A stretch of 64,000 nt of DNA from Fomes fomentarius (GCA_022606135.1 JABYQN010000012.1:682001-746000), one strand, 5' to 3'; positions 33,401 through 45,125 are shown, counted from the first letter of the stretch. The notes: generated from the sequence alone by a model not told the origin. Translations and numbers: made by a program.

Positions 33401-34961
33401 AGCAGCCAGAACCGTATTAGACCAGAGCATGTTCTCGGCAGTAAGAGGCTCTACAGTAGGAACGGGGACCATTGGGACGTCATCATCCAATAACGACGGT
33501 GGTGAATTGATGGTGAATGTTCCGACGAATGTGTGAATGTCCTTGATGGGAGCGTCCGCTGTGCCGAAATGAGTCCGCTATCAACGACTTCAGGTTGCGG
33601 GTACATACCATATATTTCAGCATCCAGAATCAGTAGTTCCCGATCACTAGGAAGCTTTTGACAAGCTGGAACAGCTACTCGGAGCTTCCAGTCTGTTTCA
33701 CCGTCTAGTTGATCTGTGCGGATGAAACAAGTGCCAGAGCTATCCGAGGTTCGCAAGAGAACAAGGTCCGCAGGCACTCGTTGGTTCTTCTCAAGGAGAA
33801 CGAGATCGCCTACACGGAGGCTAGAGGAAGGAATCGAGCGTGTATGCGGGAAGCCCTCAGGAGCAGTCTCCGAGAATTCTGTTGGGTCCAAAACAAGGTA
33901 CTTCTGAGAGTTGGCCTCGCGGTCGCGCAGATTGCGCTTGTAATCATCGTAGGCCTCCTTCCCCAGTGTGACCGTCAGTACGAACGCAAGCGGCGCGATA
34001 TAGGTGATAATAAATCCTGAACGGAATATTAGTATGCAGAGTACATGTGACAACTATATGACGCACCAATCTTGAGTGCTGGAACGAATTGTGAGAGCGC
34101 GACGAGGAGAAAGTACAGGTTGAAGAAGAATTTGAACTGTCCGTAGAGCACGAGTGGTAGGAAGGTGAAGGCATTGTACTTCTGGTTCCGGACAACGTTC
34201 GGTGGATACCTGCTCTGTAGTTTCTCTGGTGGGCGGAAAGGTATTGTCCGCGATTTGTCAGTTGAGCGACCCTTTCGTGACAAGATACTTCGCTAGAGGA
34301 GAGTTAGCTATGCATGTCATTGAACAGAAAAATTGACTGATTGAACTCTGGATCGAGTACACAAGTCCATGAGTATCTACTGATATGAACACATCATCCA
34401 GAATGAGTCCACATGCTGTAGACCGATCCCCTGCGCCGTGTACCCTCTACCACGAGACGCGTACTTGAGGACAGTAGACGCAGCGCATTCTCGTTTGCGA
34501 CGACATACTAGAGGTTACAGGCAAGTCTCTGGCAAGTCTGCACATTCTGCGTCCTAGCGGAGACCCATCCTGTAACGTCTAGTACGAAAGACAAGCCGAA
34601 AGTAAGGCTCTCGCAGGATAGAGTCCTCCGCTTCAAATACTAAGAGGGGATGTATAAGATAGTTACGCACCTGCGCCGAAGGTTCTCTCCTCTCTTCCGG
34701 CCCGCCATCCAGATAGCCACCGTCCTCGCGCGACGCGTCTCCGAGAAGTGTGACCTCTTCATCCGGATCGTCCGCATACCTCTCGCGCCGCTTTCCCTTT
34801 CGAGTGTTTGAGGCTCCTGCCGCTGCTGCGCCCAGGCTTGCACGCATGTTGCTGCTGTTGTCCTCGTAGTCTTCGTCTCCCGGCTCGCCGTTGTGGAGGG
34901 GTGTATAGCCTGCCCTAGCCTTTCTAGATCGTCCGAAAGTGTGCAGTGGGATTTCGGACAT
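30478..34961 (-). CDS. NEO1: P4-type ATPase, aminophospholipid flippase of the Neo1/ATP9 class
   Basis: This class moves phospholipids to the cytosolic leaflet of Golgi/endosome membranes and acts without a Cdc50 partner. Exons (minus): 34961-34671, 34292-34067, 34016-33609, 33558-33284, 33234-33113, 33057-32897, 32840-32733, 32649-32567, 32513-31841, 31785-31697, 31643-31454, 31399-30992, 30930-30807, 30749-30670, 30611-30478, giving about 1123 aa (yeast Neo1 is 1151). Visible motifs: [18 protein letters not shown] and [16 protein letters not shown] at the first membrane pair; [14 protein letters not shown] in the actuator domain; [20 protein letters not shown] (phosphorylated D486), whose [11 protein letters not shown] is typical of Neo1/ATP9; and [16 protein letters not shown]. 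The first intron (34670-34293, 378 bp) is unusually long and may hide a small exon. Confidence 0.92.
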
Positions 34962-35360
34962 GTGCCCGTGCAGCCCAAGATAGCAGCACGTCGACTAGCC
35001 AAAAATTAGTGGTAAGGGTGAGAGTTGTACATGAGCCAAATGGGTGCGCAGAGCGTAGCAGTCCCTTCCCAACTGCATATTGGGTTCGTCCACGTGGGAT
35101 CCACAGCACAGTCGGAGTCTATCGGAGCTTCAAACATCTGCGAGCTTACTGATCGGAGACTCAAGTGCCGACCGCGAGTTCAATTCACTTGCAGACTTAT
35201 TCGCATGATGGTCGTACATAGCTCGTCCCCCTATTCGAACATCGTGCATGTCGTTTCAAGTAGACGCAGGTGGCAAGACAATTGCCTCCTTGCATGATAC
35301 TACTAAGCACAGGATCCATATGACCATAACAGAGGTAAGGGCTAACACATGACCAGACAG

Positions 35361-36227
35361 CTACACGATGATATGGCTACGCTCCAGGAGAACACGTATG
35401 CCTTTCGCATCGTGAGGAATTGCAGCACTGTCATCCTCGAAAACAACATTGTACTCCACGTTCCCACCCTTCTTCGTCAAGAACGACTCGATCTCCCAAG
35501 TGCTTCTCTCAGGAGAATCCGCTTCGAGGACAAACTTCATACTAAGTAACCATTGATGATTGTTTAACAATGCCTCGATGCTCTCAGGATGGAGTGGCTT
35601 GATGGAAGAGGAAGGGACACGTGAAGCCGGTAGAGTGATGGAGGTCTGAGAGACAAGCGGGGTGGCGCTCTCGGGAGGAGGCAAATTCTTGCTCATCCAA
35701 TCGCGGTAACTGCAAACATGTGAGCGAGTCCCACACAGGTAGAACACCGTTGTTGCCACTCACATTTGACGAGAACGGACGTTCACTTTCAATTCATCGC
35801 GACTTGTTAAAGGATCATTGATCTTGTACTTATTGTAGACCAAGAGGCCTGAGACTGAGGCATGAAGACGAAAAACACGTCTGAATACGGCGGTGTTATG
35901 GTTGTGCGCACGGAGTGACTAGTGACCTGACAATAGGACGTACTGATCGATGGTATCGGCCGGTTTGTCCAACACACTATCGACGGCAGCCAGGAACGCG
36001 TCTGGGTCATCGTCGGGGCCCACATACGTCTCCGCGCAGGGAAAGCCATTCCGGATATTGGGGTTTGCATACAGCTTTGCGATGGCCTTGTCTCGAGCAG
36101 TGGGATCGGAGGCAAGGAAATGGGACTCTTCAGCGTGAACGATGAAGTACTTAGCCTTGCCACGGGACAAGGCCTCGATATCGACCCCCGGATCCTTACG
36201 CGAGGCCTTCGACCTAGACGGTGGCAT
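35361..36227 (-). CDS. conserved-looking protein of unknown function
   Basis: Exons (minus) 36227-35927, 35848-35764, 35709-35361 give 244 aa with good splice signals and consistent phase, so I believe the gene is real. The start is very basic (SRSKASRK), followed by a globular region (KYFIVHAEESHFLASD, IRNGFPCAETYVGPDDDPDA, LLVYNKYKINDPLTSR). No signal peptide or membrane segment is seen. I recognise no family. It lies about 400 bp past the NEO1 start region, on the same strand. Confidence 0.65.
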
Positions 36228-36975
36228 GATATAGCGAGCGAGAGAGTGAGAGTAGCCGGTTCGCGGAGTCTGAGAATTAGATCGAGGGAGACAGCGGCGC
36301 TTGTGAATTGTGGCGTTCGAGCTTCGAATTCAAGTTCGAATCGGTTTCCGACTCGCTCCTGCTATGACTGCTCCCCTTTATCATTATCAGCTGTGGTTCA
36401 TTGTGGGACCCCTACCAACACTGTTGGTTGTCCAGTCCGCCACATTCGGCGTGATTCACAAGGCTTACACACATGGAACAGACGGCGTCCGACACTCCAT
36501 AGTATTGTTGGGAGGCACCTCGATATCATTGTATGTCATAACACCCGTGCGTTGTGGTGCTTTCATGTCTCATACGAGCGGCGCAAACAGGCAGGACATG
36601 TCGACGAATTATCTCTATTAGGCTTCCGGTCCACCATCAATATTCGGACTAAGTATCGTTACCTAAACTTCATCACTCAGGCTGCTATGCACGATTGGTG
36701 GTGGTAGCGTCTGTTCTGAACTGACCCGAAATGACTACTGAAGGGCTATGTTCATGATCGTTTTAACGAACGAATCCGCCCCACCGTCCTCAAATAGACA
36801 TTTCAGCCATGAGAACGGTGATCCTAGGGCCCAACCCACCAGCAGATCCCAGGCGGAAGCGCAGCCAACCACATGTCAACTTGAAACGGTAGACCTTACA
36901 ACTAGACGAAAGAACGCGATGGTTCACGATGAGTCCCTAAGGGATATTACAACTAGTCCTCAATGCACGTCTCTC
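36228..36975. other. intergenic
   Basis: No supportable gene lies between the unknown protein and the 3' end of GH79-4. Confidence 0.4.
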
Positions 36976-39588
36976 TCAACTGTACACAGTGACTCCTCTT
37001 GTCACGGCGAACGCGTGCATGACAAAGCCAGCACCAGCAGCCATCGCCACGAGCGCGACGATACTTGGGAGAACAACCCGCGACGCCCCGTTGGTACCAC
37101 TCGAACTCCCAAAGCTCGTGCTTCCAATCATATTCTCCATGCCCTTGTTCCCGTTCGACGTCGCAAGGACGGCCTCGTCGATCGTCGCCGTGTTCTTGTA
37201 CTTGGTGATAGCTGACGTCGCGAACGTCTTTGCGTCATGATCAGACGCTGCATTTCCTGCCTCGTCGGTCATGAACACGAGCGCGAACCCAGGCGCGGGC
37301 ACCTTGACCTGGCACGTGTTGGCGGCCTGGTCGCAGGGAATGGTCTCGACTTTGAGCTCGCCTTTCATACGGCCGTCGGCTTCAAATTGGCCACCAAGGC
37401 TCTGTCAACAACCTGTCAGAATATGCAGCAAGGATGGATAAAAGACTATTTGCATACCTGGCCAGCCCATGTGAGGTTGTACTTGTCGCTGACAGAGGGC
37501 GCGACCAAGTACCTATGGTTATAGTTAGTCTACCTGATGTTTGCCACTAGTACCGCTACGCACTTGACCTTCACCTGTGAGGGCGTCGCGTTTGGCTTGC
37601 CGCTCTCGCCACCGCCTACAGAAATGGTGACAGTGTAGTCGTTCGCGCCCGTGGGATCCGTCATGAAGTTGATAAGCGCAAGCCTTGTCAGTTTGTCGTT
37701 CTCATAAATCGCGTAACCTGGCGTGAATTCGTTGCCGTTGTTCTGCCCGAGGTTGACGATACGGGAGTTGTTCGACGATCCAAAAGACTCCGCGACGACG
37801 AGGACAGAGTAGAAGATAGGGCCAACGGTCCACTCGTTGAAGTGACTCATATTCGTGGGGACGGCTGTAGTGCGACGTCAACCGTTATTCTTTGTAACGT
37901 CTCAGATTGCGAGGCAGTGGATTATTCGCTCACCGGTGAAAGGCTGCAGCGCAAAGTTTGTAGCAGGTCAGCTCTCCAAGCCTACGCTGAGGACTTCAAT
38001 AAACGCACATTGTAGTATACGTTCTGTCCGCCAACATGCAGGAGCGCGTGCGAGAAGTTACTCGCTGCCATCTCCAAACCATAGTCAATCGCCCACAGTG
38101 CTGCGCCGAAACTGGTACTGATTCCGGAGAACCCCCCGCACGAGGCCGTGTTTGTCTCGAACATGATGAACGGCTTCCCCGCTTCTTGGGCGATCCGTGT
38201 TGAGTTCAAGTACGGGGCGATCGTGCTCGCGCCCATGGTGTGGTTGAGGTAGCTCGGAAACTGTACCTGCGGATCCTTGGGTGGGCCGAGCGCCGCGTAG
38301 ATCTCACCACAGTTGTTGTCGGGGTAGCTGGAAAATGCGGTTTTGTGAGGCGTATGAACCGTGTCAAGCGTCGCTACACTCACTGTTCCACAGTCAGAGC
38401 GTAAAGGGAGTCGTGGAATGCGGGAATGAACCCGGTATCCCATACCACTGTGAGTGATCATTGTGAGTGCGGTTCAGTAACAAAATATTGATTTGTACGC
38501 ACTTTCGGGAATCCAGTCTCCCGTAGCCAGGCTCGGTCCGATCAGCATGTTCTGTGTGCGTGGGACGCCCATCGCCCTCAAGCCCTCGAGTACGGAAGCG
38601 AATTCGCCGAAGTAGTCGAACGGGCCATACGTCTCTGGCCGTTGTTTATGACTTTGTCCCGGTCAGCCGGCTTGATATTGCGACTACGACTCATCGAGCT
38701 TAACGCTTACCGTGCGTAAAGATCAGGTTCGTTTCCGATCTGTAGACCGAGCAGGCTGTCCCCAAGAATCTGCTCACCCCACAATGCGATGTCCAGAGCC
38801 AGGTTTTGGCTGTCGTTGAGCGGAACGCCCAAGTACCATTTGACGTTCAGCAGCGCCGAGATGTTGCTGAGTAGGTATAAGATCTCGGGGGTGTACAGCA
38901 CAGCTGGCGTCGCTGTCTAGAGACACGTTCAACTAATTGAGCCTGAGCCGCACTACACCGAAGGCGGACGCGTACCGGATTATTGGTATCCACTTTCTCT
39001 TTCTCTATTGCCTTGCCATCTGGCAGAGATGGCACCATCCGAGCAGTCTCTTGGGTATTACCACCTATGCGCACATGGACACGTCCTGCCCGCTCAATGA
39101 CAAGGGACATCAAGTTCAGGAACGTTGGATGGATATACGAGCTGAAGGATCATTAGAACTGCTTTTTTTTCTTACAACGAGACTCACCCGTTCAGACCAA
39201 CTGTATGTCCACACATGCAAGGGTGAATGTCCTTGATCACAAGTCAGGCGCGGAGAAACAGCATGCACTCACTGCACTGGGTGACGACTGACATCTCAAC
39301 TGAGAAACCGTAGAAGGCCCCGCTTTGTGGTATCGACAGGCCATTGACATCGCCTGCGTCTGCTGCGAGTTGAATTGTGAACTGGTTCGGTGGTAATGGG
39401 TTTGGCAGCGGTGGAGGGTCCAATATCCGTTCGTTGTATGCAGCGAGAATCTTGGTCGCAATAGGTGCTGAGGCGGAATTTGTCCCGGAAGTGACGGCCT
39501 TCACTCCTTCAACCCCATAGATCGTTACCTGTGCCTGCACTGCGGCGAGTGCAACGAAGAAAGCGAAAAGGAGAGTGTGGAGGGCCAT
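36976..39588 (-). CDS. GH79 family glycoside hydrolase, GPI-anchored (paralogue 4)
   Basis: Exons (minus): 39588-39273, 39200-39188, 39141-38976, 38916-38711, 38651-38503, 38447-38384, 38327-38009, 37943-37934, 37864-37564, 37512-37458, 37401-36976, giving 674 aa. Internal exon lengths (13, 166, 206, 149, 64, 319, 10, 301, 55 nt) are identical to paralogue 1, and the proteins match closely, including the hydrophobic C-terminus VLPSIVALVAMAAGAG. The two are therefore the most recent pair, although they now lie 24 kb apart in opposite orientation. The signal peptide starts MALHTLLFAFFVALA. The acid/base motif GNEPDLY (about E228) and nucleophile motif FETNTASCGG (about E362) are intact. GPI anchoring at the cell surface is inferred from the tail. 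Substrate is unknown. Confidence 0.9.
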
Positions 39589-40266
39589 ATCGGCGAGAAA
39601 AACAGGAGAAGAACATCACTCTCGTTGAGCCTCGCCGTTTTGTACGAACAAAGACCGACGAGCATTGAGCCAAGCTGGCAAGAGCGATGAAGCTTGCTTA
39701 GCTGCCAAGTCTGTAACTCGCGGAGCCTGAAAAAAGCCAATCGACAGGCAGTGTTAGTTTCTCCGACTACTTGCTCGTGCAGCGGAGATCGAAAATCAGA
39801 ATAAGAACGTTCCATCTACTCCTTGCCCACGCAAACCAAGCAGCTTGGTCGTCTTTGCTTCCGTTCATTTGGGCTCGAGATCGTTCTTTGCCTTGGATAC
39901 GAGTGCCAGAGACCGACGGAGGGACGATTGGAGTCTGCGTTGTCTGCAGGACCTACCTGTCCATCACAATCTCAACAAAGGGAACCGCGAATACATGGTT
40001 CAGAATCGACAGCACGCCGGGCAACGGATTCATATAGCTCTGCCGAGCTGTCAGTAAATTGTCATGACTGAAACAGAACAGTACTTACAGAATGCGATTT
40101 TGTGACGTCACCTCCGCAGCAACTTGCTTATGATGGCCTTGGCCGCAGAGGTCAAGTACCTTGGCATACTCAATGTATGGCTCGTCGACGACGAAAGACA
40201 CTCAATGCGCAGCAATATCGCAATGTGTCACGAATGCATTGGCGTAGCTGCATAGAATCTGGGATA
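39589..40266. other. intergenic
   Basis: Upstream region of GH79-4 and 3' flank of the glycosidase-like gene. No gene is seen. Confidence 0.4.
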
Positions 40267-42262
40267 TCAGCCCAATATGAACCCACCGGTTCCAACATTC
40301 TCTAGCGTTACGATATGACCCTCCAGGCTCGCCCCGCTGTCCAACACTTGTATCGCCCCCTTTTGAGTCTTCGACGCTAGCGCAAGCCTAGACACGCTCG
40401 AAAGGTCTAAAGTTGCTTGCGCGTAGTTGAGGTTGGTCGCAAGTACGAGCGTGCGCGAGCCCACAGTCCACAGTCCGATGTCAACGCGATTGATGACGGC
40501 ATGCTTGAAGGACGCATGCGGATTGAGGATGAATGCCTTCATTGCCGTCGTGAGCGAGCGAGAGAGGAGTGCGGCGGACGAGGTGATGTCATCAGTTGTG
40601 GGTGCGTTCCATGAGACGACGCCTGCGTGAAGCACCGTCTCAGTACCAGTTCGGACTCATGATGAGAGAGGACAGATTATACTTACCAAGTGCGCCATGG
40701 TTGATGCCGAGGACGCTCTGCACGACAAATTCCTTGCCGGTAGGCACGCGGCTCCAGTATCTACACACGGAACATTGTCAGTGATGCTCACGGATGGAGC
40801 CATATACGCACGAGTCTCCACCGAAACCCTGTGGGACAGTCCAGACAGCCTTGGTGCGCTCCCATCCTTCAACAAAGCTACGGAACGCAAACTCGTCCAT
40901 CCGCGTACTAATGTCTTCGAACTCGCCGTTGCAGTTGTCACATCCACAGTCGCCGTAGTCCGGGGTGCAAGTAGTGTTCTATGTAATCGTGAGCAGGATA
41001 CAAGAGGAAAGAGTGAATGGTGTGCGCGCACCCAGACAACCGAGTACGTCGCGTTGATACCAATCATATACGTATCCTGCATAACGATATCCGAGCCGGC
41101 GGTATACTCGGGCCAGAAGTAATCCTCGCAATTGAGAACGAGGGAGACAGGATGGTAGCCATCAAGCGAATTGATGAGGTCATATGTCGCCGTGGTCGCG
41201 TTCAGCGGGTCTGAGGTACCATCGGGCTCGTCACCAGTGTACCAAAGGAGTAAAGCGGGACTATTCTTGATACGATTGACTTCCTCCGTTACGGCAGTGT
41301 GGTTCATGTACGTCCTGTACGCTTTTAGCGATCAGGATCTCTCGCGGGGAGAAACGACATTCTCACCATCGCATATCATACATCAGGTAGATACCGACTT
41401 CTTCCATTCTCTGGATGACTTGTGCAAGGGCAGTCAGGTTGTCGAAGGTAGGAATAGGGTGTATGACCGTGAATCCTTGGTCCTTGATCTCGTCAATGGC
41501 AGATATGTTCGAGGCCAGATACCCGCCAAAATTGGAATAGAAGCCGACGGGAAACACAGTCTCGTACGGCCCGCCCTTGCCAGTCGCAGGCTTCGCGAGA
41601 AGAGCACCGGTCCGTAAGTCCACCTTCGTCACCGAGCGGCCGTCGGGCGGGCTGGGGAGATACGATAGCTTCGCCGCCGCAGTGAACGTCTGCTTTTTGA
41701 GGCTCAACGGCTCGCCGTAGGTAGCCGAGCACTCGACATCAAACGGAGCGCTCTGTGGCTTCAAACCCTTCAGGGAGAAGGGAAGTTCTACCTTGGACGC
41801 GTTTAAGCCAACGCGACCCTTCGTGAGGACGCGCCCGTTGACTTTGACGGTGACTTCTAGTGCACCTGCGGGTCCGTGAGCGGGAAGGTCGATGGGTGCT
41901 GCGCCCACGATCTCGAGGAACGTAAGAGGAGTATCAATCAAGAAGCCCGCGGGAGTCGAGGCGTCCTCAGGCAGGTACGGTTTGATGACCGGTGCGCAGC
42001 GGAAAGCCAAAAGTGGTTTCGAGGAGACTGCGGGAACGGGGAATTGTCCGCCTGGTGAAATGACCGGCAAGCCCGCCATGTAGTTTTTGCCGCACCTGAG
42101 AGCATGCATCAGCACATGAATTGATATCATATATTCGAGTAGTAGATGTATGCGCATGACAGGTCATACTGCTCACCATGTATCTGCGACTGTCTGGCGA
42201 ACGAAGCCGGCCGCGAGCCACACAGCTGCTGCTCGTACTATGAGGGGGTTGAGGGAACCCAT
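40267..42262 (-). CDS. secreted glycosidase-like protein of unclassified family
   Basis: Exons (minus): 42262-42177, 42095-41367, 41314-41032, 40978-40812, 40760-40687, 40622-40267, giving 564 aa. The first exon encodes a signal peptide (hydrophobic AAAVWLAAGF, then DTW at the exon end). An N-terminal beta-rich part (LEVTVKVNGRVLTKG style) is followed by barrel-like segments: FPVGFYSNFGGYLASN, GIYLMYDMRW, ALLLWYTGDEPDGTSD (Asp-Glu near residue 300) and VQSVLGINHGALGVVSWN. A Cys-rich loop (CTPDYGDCGCDNC) lies between them. This order resembles clan GH-A type (beta/alpha)8 glycosidases, with GDEP as candidate acid/base motif. I cannot name a CAZy family. It directly follows GH79-4 on the same strand, so a role on the same glycan is possible but inferred. 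Confidence 0.7.
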
Positions 42263-42839
42263 ATTGTGGGCTGGAGGTTGTTCGACACGACGGCTGTCCG
42301 TCTGTCAGCTACTCGAGGTCACTATATATAAGGTGGTGCCGTTCATCCGCTCGAAGCAGCCCTATCAGTATTCCTCCATGCGGTTGGTATCAGTCATGTG
42401 AGTGAGGACTCTGTACATCAAGTTTCCATATTATCGGTGCCAGTGCTTCTGAAGCTTCGCTCTGCCGTCATGCAGGCCCGTGCCATACTTCAACGTTGCC
42501 ACATTCTCAGGCATTGTCAGTGTCACTGGGGAACAGTGGCAGTGGGGACGGGGCGTTCATATATGTTCATGGTGACTGTTGAGATCATCGAGGGAAGCGC
42601 GCAAGAGATATGTATTAGATGTTCAGCGCCTTTGTAATACTTGTGCAACGACACCATGTCGAACCTCTATTCTACCCATTACTGACTCCAAGTCCTCATC
42701 AAGTGTTTGCTGGCAATTCTTGAACGTAGTGCTGTTTTATCATCACGCTTGCTATGAACGAAGGACGCTGGGGTGGCTGGAAGGCATTCGACGTGTCACC
42801 CACTACATAACAGGCGAGTCTCGACTCTTATCTACCTCA
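42263..42839. other. intergenic, start of a possible non-coding host gene
   Basis: No protein gene is seen. The stretch precedes the two snoRNA copies and could contain the promoter or first exon of their precursor. Confidence 0.3.
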
Positions 42840-42906
42840 ACGACGAGACCATTTTCAGTTATCCCTGTCTTAACACATCCTGTCGACCTACATCTTCCAT
42901 CTGATA
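42840..42906 (+). ncRNA. C/D-box snoRNA-like element, snR38 family (copy B)
   Basis: The same 18-nt core as copy A (CAGTTATCCCTGTCTTAA) lies at 42856-42873, followed by a C'-like TGTCGA and a D box CTGA at 42901-42904. The C box is weak (ACGACGA at 42840-42846, two changes from consensus). The guide to the 25S peptidyl-transferase loop is perfectly kept. An acceptor-like CTCAG lies downstream at about 42967. It may be a functional extra copy or a decaying one. Confidence 0.55.
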
Positions 42907-43249
42907 ATTTCTCTGCTCCTTGGGGAGACCATCACGAACTATCGCTGATCCATGGTCGCATCTCAGGTCATACCGTACCGGCTGAGTACATCGTCGTGGT
43001 GGATGCAGTGAAAATGTCCGACGTTGGACATCGGATGCTCTCGTACACGAAGGTGATGGATAGAGCTATATTCAGGCTGTATCTCAGACGGTGAGCATCA
43101 CCATGCCGTTTCGACTGCGTCACAACAACATACCTCTCCTGTTTTATCGCCATTCTGCGTGCGTCACGAGTAGTCGGCCAAGGAAGGGACGTGGCTTTGT
43201 TGCGCGTTGAATACTGGTGATAAGGTGAGTATGAGCTCCATTGCGTTGA

Positions 43250-43326
43250 CTTCATGATGAGATCATTCATTCAGTTATCCCTGTCTTAACGCATTATGTC
43301 GACAGTTCTAGTCTCTTTCTGATCTT
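43250..43326 (+). ncRNA. snR38: C/D-box snoRNA, snR38 family (copy C)
   Basis: It has a perfect C box ATGATGA (43254-43260), guide CAGTTATCCCTGT (43272-43284), D'-like CTTA (43285-43288), C'-like TGTCGA and D box CTGA (43319-43322). A donor-like GTGAGT at 43225 and an acceptor-like TATAG at 43393 bracket it, as if it sat in a 169-bp intron of a non-coding host transcript. No protein gene covers it. The sequence before its D box differs from copies A and B, so a second guide, if used, would have a different target. Confidence 0.7.
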
Positions 43327-43525
43327 TATTTATTCTTCTTTTCTTGCCCTATTTGCGTCGTGGAGGCCAGCGCTGACCCACGTTTACATATAGGTGCCGA
43401 TTTTGCCAGTCGACTAACCGATGCCAGACCTATCTGATACAACCTCTAGGTAAGTTAACATAATGTACGAGTAGCTCGTTTCCGCAACTCTGTTCGGACC
43501 ATCCAGTACATAGCACATCCCTATT

Positions 43526-45125
43526 TCAGACCAGATGCGAGCGATCTCCAGAGTCTTCATCCGTGACGACAATTGGAAACTCAACCAGTGGGGCAGCAGT
43601 CAATGGAAACACTTTCTTCACGAACTCAGTCATGCCTGCCGATAGGTCGACATTCTTCGCGAACACGACCCTCGCAACGTCCATTTCACGCAACGGGTGC
43701 GAGATGGGAGGATATACCACCTCCGCCAAGCCATGCGGACCGAGGTCCATCGCAGGGAGGCGCAAGACGTGCAAGCGTGGACAGTAGTGTGCGAAGTGCA
43801 CGACGGATTCAAAACCAGCGCGGTGCCCGTCGGACTCGTGTGTACTGAGCTCTAGATCGAGCCTCTCGAGGTCCGGCCAGGATTCGGCGAACGCGCGAAT
43901 GTCTGCAGAGGTGTAATCGATGATGAAATCGTGGAAGCGCAGCGCGACGGTGCGCAGAGCATGCAGAGAGAGGAGGGGCTCGACCATGGAAGCAAGTGTT
44001 CCGCCCGTCGGGATGGGCTCGGTGATAAGGCGGTAATGCTGACGACAGTCGACGGACAGGGAGGTGATGTGCGGGAGTTTAGTAGCGAGAGTCCAGAGAC
44101 AGCGTGTACAGTCACGGCCGAGCAGGGTAGGGTCGAGTTGGCCTACGGATAGTAGTAGTCTCTCCAAGCTGGGAAGGGTTGTGTTGTCTAGGAAGCTCTC
44201 GATGTTTTCCCATTCGCCTTTGAGCTTGACATTCCGAAGGGCTTGGAAATGCAATGGGACTGCGGGCTTTGCTATGATGGATACAGAAAGTGTCTCGAGG
44301 AGAGTGAGGTGGGTGAGATGTTGGAGAGCTATCATATGGACTGCTTCCGGAGCAATAGTAACCATGCGTAGATCTTGATGAGAATGGAGAGCGTCGAGCT
44401 CGTACGCATGGGGAGCCAGACCAATATGTAGTCGCTCTAATCGCAGTGCAAATTTGCATGCCTCGCGGAACAAATTCTGCAGGAGCCCTGGGTCTGTATT
44501 GACGGTGTCGACGGGTGAGACAGAAAGCTCCCTGACGGAGGGCGAAATCAACAGAAGAGCACCGGTATCGCCTGCGTCACGGCCGTCTGCCTGTATAGAG
44601 ACGGCCTGCAGCGATGGAAGTATGGGATCTCCTTGTAATCGGGATGCGATATCTCGCCAGACTGACCACTCTGGCAGTCTGACGAGCGTAAGCGTGATTT
44701 TGCGCACCCTTGAGGCGTACTGTTGGAACCGATGCCAGTGTGGATGTGCACGGGGATCAGAATTGGAGCACAAAGTCTATATTCAGCCATTCAGCTTTTG
44801 GTTCTTATGCTAGCACCAGATCCCGGGCTAGTTGGCTCACATAGCAATCATCCAGATGGGATACACCGGCCCCTGATATCATCACGGATCCTCTCTCGAT
44901 GATGCCATAGGTGGATAACAGCCCGAGTAAAGGTTCATCGCTGGGCAAAGACTGCCAAAGAATGTTGAGAGCAGGCCAAGTGAAGTCCTTGCAGGTGATC
45001 GCGGATCGGAGGAGGGTCTGTCGAGCGCGGATGACTTCTTCTCGGCTCGCATAGTGATCTGGGTCGAGATACGGGAAGACCTCGTACAGAATGTCTTGGA
45101 TCAGTTGTACGTGGGTGCGTGCCAT
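43526..45125 (-). CDS. F-box / leucine-rich-repeat-like protein
   Basis: Exons (minus) 45125-44841 and 44776-43526 give 511 aa; an in-frame codon at 45158 would add 11 residues. The N-terminus (VQLIQDILYEVFPYLDP ... ITCKDFTWPALNILWQSLPS) has the pattern of the degenerate F-box typical of the large Agaricomycete family. The remainder is a series of Leu-rich units (LPSLQAVSIQA, LTHLTLLETLSV, LPSLERLLLSV, PDLERLDLEL, PRLHVLRLPAM) that fit a curved LRR-like domain. Such proteins probably recruit substrates to SCF ubiquitin ligases. The substrate is unknown. It is divergent from the tRNA gene 140 bp away. Confidence 0.75.
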
